Origin: Microglena sp. YARC
Lineage: Eukaryota; Chlorophyta; Chlorophyceae; Chlamydomonadales; Chlamydomonadaceae
Direction: 5' to 3'
Assembly: GCA_022414725.1 (NCBI GenBank)
Contig: CM039466.1
Location: 34,777,004 to 34,841,003 of the forward strand
DNA: 64,000 bases
This document shows positions 21,956-30,601 of this stretch, in pieces. A program made the translations under genes and the position numbers. Every line of letters starts with the position of its first letter. Within the stretch, counting starts at the first letter, position 1. Below the pieces are notes generated by a model. That model was given only the letters and a program-made list of their open reading frames with translations, was not told the DNA's origin and did not search any database.

Positions 21956-22579
21956 GTGCATGGACCCCCAATGACAGATAACCACATCGTCAATAATGTG
22001 CTCCATTATGTAAACAAATGCACAAGTAAGGTATCAATCATTGTATTTCCAGAGTGTGGCAGCGGATATCATGAGTGGAATGTGTTAATAGCCCTCATTC
22101 AAACCGGTTATAACATCAATACATCGCCAGCGATTTTCATGGGATAGCCAGATCGATCCCCATTCGGTGACGAAGTGGCTTAGGCTGTCTCAAGTGCACC
22201 ATGTCGAGACAAAAGTTGTTGACTCGTACGTAGCGCTAGAGCATTGGACCGAAGCAGGCAAACCTCCCCAACAAAGTGTTTGTAATTTACATCAATGGTG
22301 GGCTGAAGTTCGGTGAGTCGTATTGTGCCAAAACATGGATCCTCTGCATTGTCTCACTGCGGCCGGCACAATTCTGGAAGTGGTGTGACCAGAACGCAGC
22401 TAACCAACTCACAATTAATTTACATTGGACGAGACATGCGACACCCTGCCGATTGCAAGTCATGGACTGAATTGGCTAACACGTTCACTAAACTGTGCAT
22501 ATACAGTTTGATCAGGTCGTTGACAGGGTTGATCCTATCCGGTATGATAGGAACGGGCCCGGAAAATTTGTACATTTAA
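21956..22579 (+). pseudogene. Left-arm-only degenerate gene
   Basis: Three neighbouring frames carry protein-like pieces in the same orientation: IVFPECGSGYHEWNVLIAL (about 22040-22105), LRLSQVHHVETKVVDSYVAL (about 22180-22240), and VFVIYINGGLKFGESYCAKT (about 22276-22335). Together they would give about 180 residues if indels were corrected or introns removed. No family was recognised. The whole segment, about 21810-22595, is missing from the right arm, so there is no second copy to test the reading. Confidence 0.3.
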
Positions 22580-22701
22580 TCTTACCACTCCGCCAAGTAA
22601 ATAAATATTGCAAAATATTCACTACTATTTTTGCTTAATGGGTTTAAGTAAATCAGGCCAAAAAAGCATAAGGCGATGATAATTCTAAAAAGAAACCTAA
22701 G

Positions 22702-22977
22702 ATGAACGCTTGTCGCTTGGTTATTCAGGCATCCACTCACCCCGTGTCTGATATAGATAGAGTTGTTTCGCGTCAAGACTGCTACATACATGTCGATCTG
22801 AACAGGGAGATATGTGAAGACTTCAACGAAATAAAAGTTGATTTTACCTTACATGCAAAAACAACTAGAGAACCAGGGAGATTGCTGGTGTTCAAAGAAA
22901 ATGATTTCTTGCATTGCAATAATAACATGAGTCAAACGTCTCCACATAGTATCGAAAAAGCCCCTCCGATTTGCTAA
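22702..22977 (+). CDS. Family F, unrecognised small protein, left copy
   Basis: It starts MNACRLVIQASTHPVSDIDR and is nearly identical to the 112-residue gene at 54416-54754 on the other strand. Small indels change the middle (DFTLHAKTT for DLPYMQTT), and the left frame stops about 20 codons early. The family has no signal peptide, membrane segment or domain that I recognise. A third, partial copy lies at 57375-57508. Confidence 0.5.
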   Translation: MNACRLVIQASTHPVSDIDRVVSRQDCYIHVDLNREICEDFNEIKVDFTLHAKTTREPGRLLVFKENDFLHCNNNMSQTSPHSIEKAPPIC

Positions 22978-23227
22978 CATATTCGGACTACATTCAACTG
23001 AGCTGCACTTTCTTAGAATTTGCAGAAACATAAACTGCACTTGAACAAGTATCTATTTACCGATTAATAAGAAATATGAAATGAAGGAAATTCACTAGGG
23101 TTGTCAAGTTTAACTTTGTTTTCAAAATAGGGGGCCTGAGCATCTTCCTCATCCGGTGATACCAGGAGGCAAAGTAGTACCATTCCCTATTAATCCAATT
23201 ATCATGTACAACTCCATGACGCAATGA

Positions 23228-23610
23228 TCAACCCCATGCCTGCCTTCCAATCCCTCCCTGCACCAGAGCGCATGGCCACTTGGTTGAAGGACTTGCAGGC
23301 AGTCTGAAGCACCGATTTCTCCGTTGAGTTGATGACCCACCTGTGTGCAATCACAATCACAAGCGTCGTGTGTTATACTAATGATGTTGTCTAGGTTGTT
23401 CAAATGGCTATAGAGACAACAAATCAAATCATACCGGTTGTTGTTTCTCAGCAGGGCTACGGCAGCTTCAACAGCCGCATGCGCCACCCGCACTGCCTCA
23501 TCAGCTCGCTCAGCAGTTTGGACAAGTGCAGCCAATGCAGCATTCTTGTGTGGCCCTCCGTCAGCGATGATGATGCCTAGCTGAGCTGGTGATGTATTAG
23601 TGAAGTCCAT
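23228..23610 (-). pseudogene. Family G, intron-containing small protein, left copy
   Basis: Mirror copy of 53846-54230. The start at 23610 and exon 1 (MDFTNTSPAQLGIIIADGG and on) are open. The predicted 94-nt intron (23341-23434 in plus coordinates) has the same GTATGA and CACAG ends. Exon 2 lacks one C in each of two places compared with the right copy, so the frame is lost near the end. Confidence 0.5.
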
Positions 23611-23962
23611 GCTTATTATCTGTGTGCATGAAAATGAAAGCAGTTCTGACAAACAAGATACTGTTCCGCCGACTGTAGGCTTTAAGTAATACCGCGTGTG
23701 GCCGTACACAGAGACGTTTCATTTATATGTTCCGTTGAGTGTATCCACTTACTTACACTCTGACAATACAGGTCGTGTGCTTTTGTGTGTCATCTGTCAA
23801 GATGTCTACAACGCTACACACGCAGACTTGGCTACACCTGGCAGACACCTGTCTGATGAGAATGATTGCACACCATGTTTATTTTTCACAAGTATAAAAA
23901 ATCAAGACTATGCCTAGTATATTGCTTTGCGCACCCTATATCTTCTGTGTAAAAACAGAACA

Positions 23963-24444
23963 ATGGATAACTTCAAGAAGTTGGAGACAAGCATGTACGT
24001 GTGTTTCACAGTTTCAGGCAGTACGTGGGATGACAGGAGCAACAAGTTTATTTTAATGGAACGGTGGTATTCGATAATGAGGATGACGCCAAGAAATGTT
24101 TAGAAATACTCGACCTTTACAAAGAGACATTCTACTTCAGGCGTAAATCGAACGTGATGAATAAGACTATGTTCACGTTTGAAGGCACGACAATCCACCT
24201 ATTATCTGGTGCCACAATTGAGTACGAACAGAATGCTGCTCGATTGAAGAAGATTGTAGAGATAGAAAAGACGTGCACGGCAAACACCGTGGGGATACAT
24301 GGACGATTACGTAAGGCTATTCGGGTATCGTCCGCTCAGGAAAAGGGCATTCTGGAGCTGCTTGCTGTTATGTTTTTCGTGCAGTTGTATATTCTGTATC
24401 GATCCATTGCTCTTACGAAGCTAAATATCCTCGCACGTAGGTGA
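23963..24444 (+). pseudogene. Family H, membrane-anchored small protein, left copy
   Basis: It starts ATGGATAACTTCAAG as in the intact right copy (53018-53494). One C is missing near 24055 (TTTTAATGG for TTTTACATGG), which shifts the frame. The remainder is readable from MVFDNEDDAKKCLEILDLYK onward and shifts again near 24290. Substitutions such as FRRKSN for FRRTSN show true divergence as well as indels. Confidence 0.6.
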
Positions 24445-24498
24445 GCTCATGCACCCCCCAACGTTGCCCAAAAGCAACAATCTGCAACAACTAGGTTG

Positions 24499-24518
24499 TC
24501 AAGCAGAAGCCTGCTTGA
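24499..24518. repeat. Dispersed hairpin
   Basis: TCAAGCAGAAGCCTGCTTGA, 8-bp stem, between families H and I. It is followed by GATACACACGGCTTTCTTTTGAG. The mirror copy is at 52938-52957. Confidence 0.9.
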
Positions 24519-24565
24519 TACACACGGCTTTCTTTTGAGTAAATGCGGTTGCGTAAGACCCTGCC

Positions 24566-25101
24566 TCAACAATCACCGGCACATCCCTTTCGGGGAATAT
24601 CGCATCGCTTCGATATTGCGTCCCATGCTTTGGTCGCCTTGCCATATTTCACGCCTTCATTCGAGCAATGGACGGCACCGCATCGCGACGGTGCTTGCGT
24701 GTTTATCGAACGAGCTCATTGGCGGTTTTGGAATTATTGGTCAGCCTCGCCATGAGTTCATAACGACTATGACATTTGCTCTCGATACAAGATTTGAAGG
24801 GCTTTGAAGTTTTCTCAATGACTTCACCTGCAGCCGAGAGTTTATCGTTGCATTTTGTTACTTTTCTGCACTTAGTTGCTTTCATGCGGAGCACGCCTGC
24901 CCACTCTATCCATTCATCAAGCGTCCGTTCTTTTTTGTCAGAGACCAGACGGACAGCCTCAATCTTCATAAACGCGACGAACTCTTCGGCCGTGTACGAG
25001 TCGTCCTTCTTTCCGCGCTGACGGGGACCTGTGGAGCACACGACATCAGATCGACTCTTCGTTTCTTTTTTCGCTTGAGGTAGTTTTGCCACTCGTGGCA
25101 T
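24566..25101 (-). CDS. Family I, basic Cys/Lys-rich protein, left copy
   Basis: It starts MPRVAKLPQAKKETKSRSD, a lysine/arginine-rich N-terminus that could act in nuclear targeting or nucleic-acid binding. The middle carries TLDEWIEWAGVLRMKATKCR followed by lysine- and cysteine-spaced sequence. As written the frame stops at 24703. One extra A in CCAATGAGC against CCATGAGC of the right copy causes this; without it the protein would end GDC near 24566, at about 178 residues. Only this arm keeps the N-terminus. The function is unknown. Confidence 0.55.
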
Positions 25102-25282
25102 TCAATGAATGAATGAAAGTGTATATAGTTTAAATAAAAAAAGTCCAGAATTAAAACCCCTGTCCTCCCCCCCGGCGGTGCAATGAGAAAAAACAAATGC
25201 AGGCCAAAATTTTGCTTGTGTGTGGCTGCGGCATGCGTGAGTGAGTGAGTGAGTGCCAACACTGAGATCTCCGACTAAAAAA

Positions 25283-25699
25283 ATGTATAGAATGTATATA
25301 TCCAACCAACGATCGATGAACAAGAAGAAGACGAACACGCACGTATCCGCTGTATGCAATGATGGTGTCAAACGCGTTCTATATAATGGCGATGACGGCT
25401 CAGTCTTCATTAAAAGGAAGGGTAATGACGGTCGCATGATGTTCGTTCCGTTCACCAAACCAAAAAATGTAAAAAATCAGAATGGAGGTTGGGGTATGTG
25501 CAGAAATGGATCATGTAATGCCAATGCCCCACAAGGTCGGCGGCCTAATGTCACACATGAACGACGGACTGAACAAGAGGAAGACGAATTAGAAGATCTT
25601 CGGCTTGCAAGTTGGGATAAAAACAGGCACAGGACTATAAATGAACAAAACAGAGTACAAACATTGGCTAAAAAAGATCCCTATATAATTCCCTATTAG
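25283..25699 (+). CDS. Family J, unrecognised basic protein, intact copy
   Basis: An open frame of about 139 codons from MYRMYISNQRSMNKKK. The N-terminal half is basic (VLYNGDDGSVFIKRKGNDGR). A conserved NGGWGMCRNGSCNANAP motif lies near residue 75, and the C-terminal half is charged and helical (EQEEDELEDLRLASW) and ends DPYIIPY. The start is uncertain: two further copies in the right arm read TTG at the first ATG, which would favour the next ATG at 25292. An in-frame ATG at 25253 is not conserved. No known domain is visible. Gene and C-terminal motif recur at 45841-46489, and the N-terminal two thirds at 47753-48073. Confidence 0.65.
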   Translation: MYRMYISNQRSMNKKKTNTHVSAVCNDGVKRVLYNGDDGSVFIKRKGNDGRMMFVPFTKPKNVKNQNGGWGMCRNGSCNANAPQGRRPNVTHERRTEQEEDELEDLRLASWDKNRHRTINEQNRVQTLAKKDPYIIPY

Positions 25700-25739
25700 A
25701 AATCCTAATCGATAATCGAATATCCGACACGTGTGTTCC

Positions 25740-26085
25740 GCGCGCCATCGAAATACGAGTGTAAACAGGTCAGATCTGACACGTGTTTTCGCGCGCCTCG
25801 AAGCTTCACACGAGTCAGCAGCTCAATTCCACTGTCCCGCTCCGCGGGACCCGCGATTCCCCCTTCAGAATTCCCATAGTGTTGTCAAGCAGAAGCCTGC
25901 TTGAGACCATACGGTTTCTTTGGGGGACCGGACCATAGTGAATGAGGTTGCGAAAGACGCGACACAATGCGGCTTTAATCAATAGAAGACAAGTGTTCCG
26001 AGTGCGCCTCGAAAAACGAGTGTAAACAACGCGAAATACGTACAGATTACAGCCTTACACCCACGAATCTCTCTCTGTCGAAATG
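25740..26085. repeat. Full composite element, reference copy
   Basis: In order: ACACGTGTG, ATACGAGTGTAAAC, ACACGTGTTTTCGCGCGCC, GAGTCAGCAGCTCAATTCC, CCCGCTCCGCGGGACCCGCG, hairpin TCAAGCAGAAGCCTGCTTGA at 25885-25904, GACCATACGGTTTCTTTGG, GCGGCTTTAATC, GCGCCTCGAAAAACGAGTG, TAAACAACG. The right arm joins LRAT to family J inside the first CGAGTGTA, so the rest of this copy is left-arm only. Confidence 0.85.
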
Positions 26086-26889
26086 CGACTCATTCAATGC
26101 GCCGAACAAATGTGTGTGAGTCTCCATGGTCTGTTCTGGTCTGTCTGATGGACGAGGTCGTCACATAATCCAATCCACCAAGGAGACACCAGCACCTCTA
26201 GACGACGTCCACCGTCATCGAATCACATCCAATCTGTTTGTTTGTTTGTGTTCTTGTTTTGTTTTGTTTCACTGGTTTCACCAAAATCAAAACTATTCCT
26301 ATTTTCTTCTCCCTATAGAGACTTTTCTTTTTGATGAAACAAGTGAAACAAATATTATATAGTAATATATTAATATACATCAATCTTACCAATAGTTTTT
26401 CTCGAGCAGGCGTCTGCTCGACATCCATTTAGGGTTTTGAGATGGGGGGACGGATCTAGGGAGGTGTTACAGGACGATGAGTGACGGAATCATATCCAAT
26501 GGCTGACCAAGACTTCTTCAGACGACCGCTCATGGCATGACAGAGATTGAGTGTTGGTTGGGTTATTTATTTTGTTTGTAAAAGCTTCTCTACGACTTTG
26601 AAGGTTAAGGGAGCATAACTGCTAGTGACCGTTATTACAATTGTAAACACAAACAACTGAACAAAAAAGACTGGATAAATCGCACACAATGAACTCGTCG
26701 AGGAAGGGGACGAAGTTCGTCACGCCAACAAACCAAAATGGAGACAAGGGATTTCAACGTTGTCAAAGAAACGATACTTCGAGATGGAAGAGAGAGTGAA
26801 GATGATACTGGGGGGTAAATTAGCAGACGCCTTCTTGAGCCTGCGCGTGTCCGTGCGTGTGCGTGATGACTCGACACATCCGCCGGCGC
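26086..26889. other. No gene seen; one variant hairpin
   Basis: Left-arm-only DNA. The only clear structure is TCGAGCAGGCGTCTGCTCGA at 26402-26421, in which both strands of the stem have changed (A to G and T to C) compared with other hairpins. Short ORFs here have no support. Confidence 0.6.
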
Positions 26890-27027
26890 CGCATTCGCCC
26901 CCGCACAGACAGTTTTAGGATAGATCCAAATTAGATTTGTGTTAGATGTACATCGGATTTGTGTTAGATACGTGTCGGTATCACACCGTGCGCGACACCC
27001 GATGCGGTGAGATGACATTTTAGAAAT
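26890..27027. repeat. 140-bp dispersed repeat, copy 1
   Basis: From TTCGCCCCCGCACAGACAG to ATTCAGGCCAAA. It contains two GATTTGTGTTAGAT units and TCACACCGTGCGCGACACCC. It recurs at 30260-30406 and reversed at 44262-44412. Confidence 0.9.
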
Positions 27028-27362
27028 TCAGGCCAAAAACTCCCGTCCCTTAAATGTACGGGAATTCATCGGCGAAAACAACAACTCAATCGAATCTCAG
27101 ATCTCTCCCGTCCCTTAAATGTACCACACCAGGTCAGGCCACGCCACGCCCAGACCCTCGTGTACTGCTGCCACTCTGCACAGCTAGTCCCGTTGCTCCA
27201 CATTTCGAACTAATGTCTTCTTAAACCACGCTTGCATACCACACTTCCCAGCGAGCTTTCTGGTGCGTTCAGCATCTTCGCTACTCTCTTCTTCAAACAC
27301 CAGTTTCAAGTTTACAAAGTTAGATTCTCAACATATATTATCTCACATAATTTCAGACAAAC

Positions 27363-28286
27363 ATGGCAGCTCGGGAAGATCCCCTTGCCGACATCCTCAC
27401 ATTGGCAATCTCCCACATCAAGCGAATGCTTCCAGATTGGTCACCACCAGACCTCGGGCACCCATATGCTACCCTGACGCCGTACAAGAGCGGCTATGCT
27501 ATGCTCGGCAAGCTTAAGCCTGGCGCCCAGATCATGGTCAAAGACGCATCCGGTTACAGGCACCATGGCATCTTTGTCGGGCAGCAAGTGGTGGCACCAG
27601 GGATATCGAAGTCCCGACAGTCGTTGATGTGTGGGGAATTTCGAAGAGCAGGCCAACGTCTCCTTGCGATCCTACGAAGACTTCGTTGCCAACGGCTCTA
27701 TCTTTGCGGAGGCTTTGTACCCCGAAGGGGCTTGCTCTGGATCAGACCCTCTCGGCAAGCCTTGCCCTCGCTCTGGTCAAAGATGCTGAGCAAACCCCAT
27801 TTGTCTACAACGCCGCATTCAACAACTGCGAGCACTTTGCAACGATGTGTCGCTGCCTCAGGTGTGCATGGAATTTATCCGATGCAAGGGCATGCCATCT
27901 CATCATTGACGCACAGTTTGCTGAACTGAATACATTCCCTGCATCACATCTGCCTCCCCGCGGTTTTGTAGGTATCTGAATGTTTTTTCTATTTTGCCAG
28001 TCGTGTTCATAAAGTATTTGTGCACCATGTAGGAGGGAGTCGCACCAAATTACAGCAATATTTGAAGCACTGGATTCAAGCTTTCTACGACATGGGCATC
28101 ACCACGAGCAACACATCTGGTCTCGCAATTGGAATTGCTGCATCTGCGACCCTCTCTATTGGCAGCATCGGGGCTGCAAAAAAGTGGATTCGTGACCTGA
28201 AGACAACAGTCCCAAATAGAAAGGTTGGAACTCTTGCCATGTTTGTTACCGAAAAAATGATTAAACCTATCTTCATGTGTTCTTAA
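27363..28286 (+). CDS. LRAT/NlpC-P60-like thiol enzyme, left copy, one intron
   Basis: Exon 1 at 27363-27971 starts MAAREDPLADILTLAI. It carries PGAQIMVKDASGYRHHGIFV with the H-G motif and, near the end, AAFNNCEHFATMCR with the N-C-E-H-F motif. These are the catalytic His and Cys of the LRAT/PLAAT family (acyl transfer or phospholipid hydrolysis through a thiol). Removing 27972-28032 (GTATCT...TGTAG, 61 nt) joins exon 2 in frame. Exon 2 ends at 28286 and encodes a hydrophobic stretch (GLAIGIAASATLSIGSIGAA), matching the C-terminal membrane anchor usual in PLAAT proteins. Expected length is about 285 residues. Three single-base indels in exon 1 against the right copy (near 27603, 27645 and 27734) break the frame as written. 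The substrate cannot be told from sequence. Confidence 0.75.
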
Positions 28287-28670
28287 TTGACGTACATTGG
28301 ATAATTTCAATATGTATGCATTTGAAGAAATGGATTCAAATCTTACAGGTATAACAAATGAAAATGGATTTCAAATCTTACAGGTATAACAAATGAAAAA
28401 GAAGCTGGTCTGTCTCCTCTCCTTATCAGACCACAAGTCTCATACTGTTACTTATTTACCCCTGCGGGGTAAAATTGCATGTCTTAAAAAATTGTGTATT
28501 GTGTATATGTGTTACAGTCGACGGAATACTAAAATGAAACCGCCTCGTGTACGGCACACCTTACGGTGTAACCTAATGGTGTAGCAACCCACGGGGCAGT
28601 GGAACACCAATACGATTTTGAATCAACAAATTGCAGGATGTTAACGAGAATATCGTGGTTCTTTTTTAGA

Positions 28671-28892
28671 TCACGGCTCTCCATCCTGCAGACTCCGTAT
28701 CGTTCTTTTGTCGGTACTTTCGAGAGTGTCCATTGAAGGACCAGCCGCACTTAAGCGATCGCCTCTTCCCCAGTACCGTGGCCCAAAAAGAACACGGGTC
28801 TTTGTTGATGTGCAATGCGTCATGTAAGGAGGTTTCTTTGCTGGACGGGTCATTTTATAGGACCATCCACTCATACAATATATGATTGTCAC
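28671..28892 (-). CDS. Hypothetical small protein, left arm only
   Basis: A 73-codon ORF (MTIIYCMSGWSYKMTRPAKK onward). CCTATAAAATG overlaps its second ATG, and CTACAGTCGGCGGAACAG, shared with the upstream region of family G, lies 35 to 55 bases before the start. A second ORF in another frame (28529-28750) overlaps its end, so a splice or frameshift may link the two. Nothing is recognised in the product. The region is deleted in the right arm. Confidence 0.3.
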   Translation of the reverse strand: MTIIYCMSGWSYKMTRPAKKPPYMTHCTSTKTRVLFGPRYWGRGDRLSAAGPSMDTLESTDKRTIRSLQDGEP

Positions 28893-28989
28893 CGCCTTAT
28901 ACCGTTTTTTTGATGTTTCATTTTACTGTTCCGCCGACTGTAGGGTAGAAGGGGGTCAAAACATTCCCCATTCGAAACCAACAGTTTTG

Positions 28990-29009
28990 TAAAGCAGAAG
29001 CCTGCTTGA
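28990..29009. repeat. Dispersed hairpin
   Basis: TAAAGCAGAAGCCTGCTTGA, one stem mismatch, followed by GACCACGCGGTTTCTTTTGAG. Left arm only. Confidence 0.8.
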
Positions 29010-29243
29010 GACCACGCGGTTTCTTTTGAGATGACTGGTATTGTTTATCCCCCTTGCTGTGCTGGGTTGCTCAACCCGTCACCGTTGCCCTCTGAATGGC
29101 GATCCTTCACACCAGCAGCCATCAGCTTGACACCACTCTGGAATTCTGAAGGGGGGTGCGGGGAGTTCATGAATTTTCTTGGTGTGTTGTCACGTGTTTG
29201 CCTTGCCATCAAAATAATAAGCGGCAATGAGTAGTCGAGATTT

Positions 29244-29567
29244 ATGCAGGTTGACATCAACACAACTGACATGGATACTACCGGATTTCACAAGCAAACA
29301 CTCGAAATCTACAATAAATTGCTGAAAATTTTCAAAACTTTGAAACAGGTAAGGGGTGATGATACCACGTTCAGCATGCAAATGTTTGAAGGCAATGTTT
29401 GTATTCACAGTTACGCTAATAAAAGCAATCGCTCATACAACATAGAATGGTTTGGTAGCCCAGAACCGTTTGGCCTAAGAATCGCAGTAGACGGCTCAGT
29501 TTATGCCCTTACCACATTCACTGATGCCACCTCACAAAAAATGAGGATGTCCGGTTGGAACGTGTAA
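29244..29567 (+). CDS. Hypothetical 107-residue protein, left arm only
   Basis: An open frame starting MQVDINTTDMDTTGFHKQTL, with a helical N-terminal third (LLKIFKTLKQV) and a more beta-like remainder (CIHSYANKSNRSYNIEWFGS, then GLRIAVDGSVYALTTFTDAT). It resembles family H in size and in being a small acidic alpha/beta protein, but I see no alignable motif. The stop is immediately followed by the first of three tandem hairpin elements. It is absent from the right arm, being inside the 1.6-kb segment missing there. Confidence 0.5.
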   Translation: MQVDINTTDMDTTGFHKQTLEIYNKLLKIFKTLKQVRGDDTTFSMQMFEGNVCIHSYANKSNRSYNIEWFGSPEPFGLRIAVDGSVYALTTFTDATSQKMRMSGWNV

Positions 29568-29955
29568 GCAGCTCAATTCCACTGCCCCACAGAGTGGGGC
29601 CTGCGGTTTCCCCTTCACAATCAAAATACAGTTGTCGAGCAGAAGTCTGCTTGAGACCACGTGGTCTTTAGGACCCCTTTAATCTGAGTGAGTGAGTCAG
29701 CAGCTCAATTCCACTGCCCCACTCCGTGGGGCCCGCTGTTTCCCCTTCACAATCAAAATACAGTTGTCGAGCAGAAGTCTGTTTGAGACCACGTGGTCTT
29801 CAGGACCCCTTTAATCTGAGTGAGTGAGTCAGCAGCTCAATTCCACTGCCCGCGATTTCCCTTTCATAAATCCAACAGAGTTGTCAACCAGAAGTCTGCT
29901 TGAGAACGCAGGGCCTTCAGGAATCCGTTGAATATGTTGGCGGCACCCCACGTAT
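29567..29955. repeat. Three tandem copies of the hairpin element
   Basis: About 131-bp units, each with CAGCAGCTCAATTCCACTGCC, a GC palindrome, a hairpin (29635-29654, 29767-29786, 29884-29903), and in the first two CCCCTTTAATCTGAGTGAGTG. The third unit has lost the GC palindrome. The first two hairpins begin TCGAGCAG. The third unit joins the LRAT gene in the right arm. Confidence 0.9.
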
Positions 29956-30250
29956 TCACTGTGCGAGTCAGCAAACTGAATCCCTCTGCACCGCTACACG
30001 GTGCCCGCGCTCCTCCCTTCAGAAAATCACTAGGGTTGTCAAGCAGAAGCCTGCTTGATACACACCGCATTATTTTGAGTACCGGACCACAGTGAATGCG
30101 GTTGCGTAAGACTCAATGCGGCTTTAATCGACGACAATTGTTTCGTGTGCGCTTCGAAAAACGAGTGTAAACCACGCAAAATCCATACAGATTACAGCCA
30201 TACAAACTCGAATCTCTCTCTGTCGAACTGCGACTCATTCAATGCGCGCT
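29956..30250. repeat. Composite element next to the palindrome centre
   Basis: GC palindrome variant ACCGCTACACGGTGCCCGCG, hairpin at 30039-30058, GCGGTTGCGTAAGACTCAATG, GCGGCTTTAATCGACGAC, GCTTCGAAAAACGAGTGTAA. The mirror copy is at 44415-44760. Confidence 0.85.
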
Positions 30251-30259
30251 AACAAACCA

Positions 30260-30406
30260 GAATTCGCCCCCGTACAGACAGTTTTAGGATAGATCCGAAT
30301 TAGATTTGTGTTAGATGTACATCGGATTTGTGTTAGATACGCGTCGGTATCACACCGTGCGCGACACCCGATGCGGTGAGATGACATTTTAGAAATTCAG
30401 GCCAAA
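30260..30406. repeat. 140-bp dispersed repeat, copy 2
   Basis: Same orientation as 26890-27027. It is the innermost shared block of the left arm; the tRNA array starts a few bases beyond it. Confidence 0.9.
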
Positions 30407-30441
30407 TAGGGTGGGCCGATAGGATCATCTCGTTCTGAACC

Positions 30442-30514
30442 TTCGGAGTGGCGCAGTGGCTAGCGTGATGGGCCCATAACCCATAGGTCCCTGGATTGAG
30501 ACCAGGCTCCGAAA
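30442..30514 (+). tRNA. Initiator tRNA-Met(CAT), unit 1
   Basis: Perfect 7-bp acceptor stem TTCGGAG/CTCCGAA. The anticodon arm ATGGG-CCCATAA-CCCAT has C at position 33, and the T arm is CCTGG-ATTGAGA-CCAGG without TTC, all hallmarks of eukaryotic initiators. There is no T-run behind it; tRNA-Gly follows after 16 nt, so a joint Pol III transcript is likely. Confidence 0.93.
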
Positions 30515-30530
30515 GCTAATAACTAATGAA

Positions 30531-30601
30531 GCGGCAGTGGTATAGTGGTAGCATAGTTCCCTGCCACGGAACAGACGGGGATTCGATTTCCCCCTGTCGC
30601 A
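30531..30601 (+). tRNA. tRNA-Gly(GCC), unit 1
   Basis: Acceptor GCGGCAG/CTGTCGC, D arm with AGTGGTAGCA, anticodon arm GTTCC-CTGCCAC-GGAAC, T loop TTCGATT. It is followed by TTTTT, a Pol III stop, which probably ends the Met-Gly transcript. This is the best-kept Gly copy. Confidence 0.93.

Larger units (their letters stand above)
17425..30410. repeat. Left arm of the 42-kb inverted repeat
   Basis: From ccatactcagcaaaacaatg to ttcaggccaaa, blocks of this arm recur in reverse complement and in mirror order at 44262-59735. Similarity is high in shared blocks, with scattered single-base indels. Segments present only in this arm include about 21810-22595, 25760-27285 and 28254-29868. Confidence 0.95.

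Noticed and set aside
25740..26085. Integron attC sites
   Set aside because: The hairpin elements recall attC in being folded and next to genes, but they lack the attC core sequences and no integron integrase is present. Only the analogy is kept.
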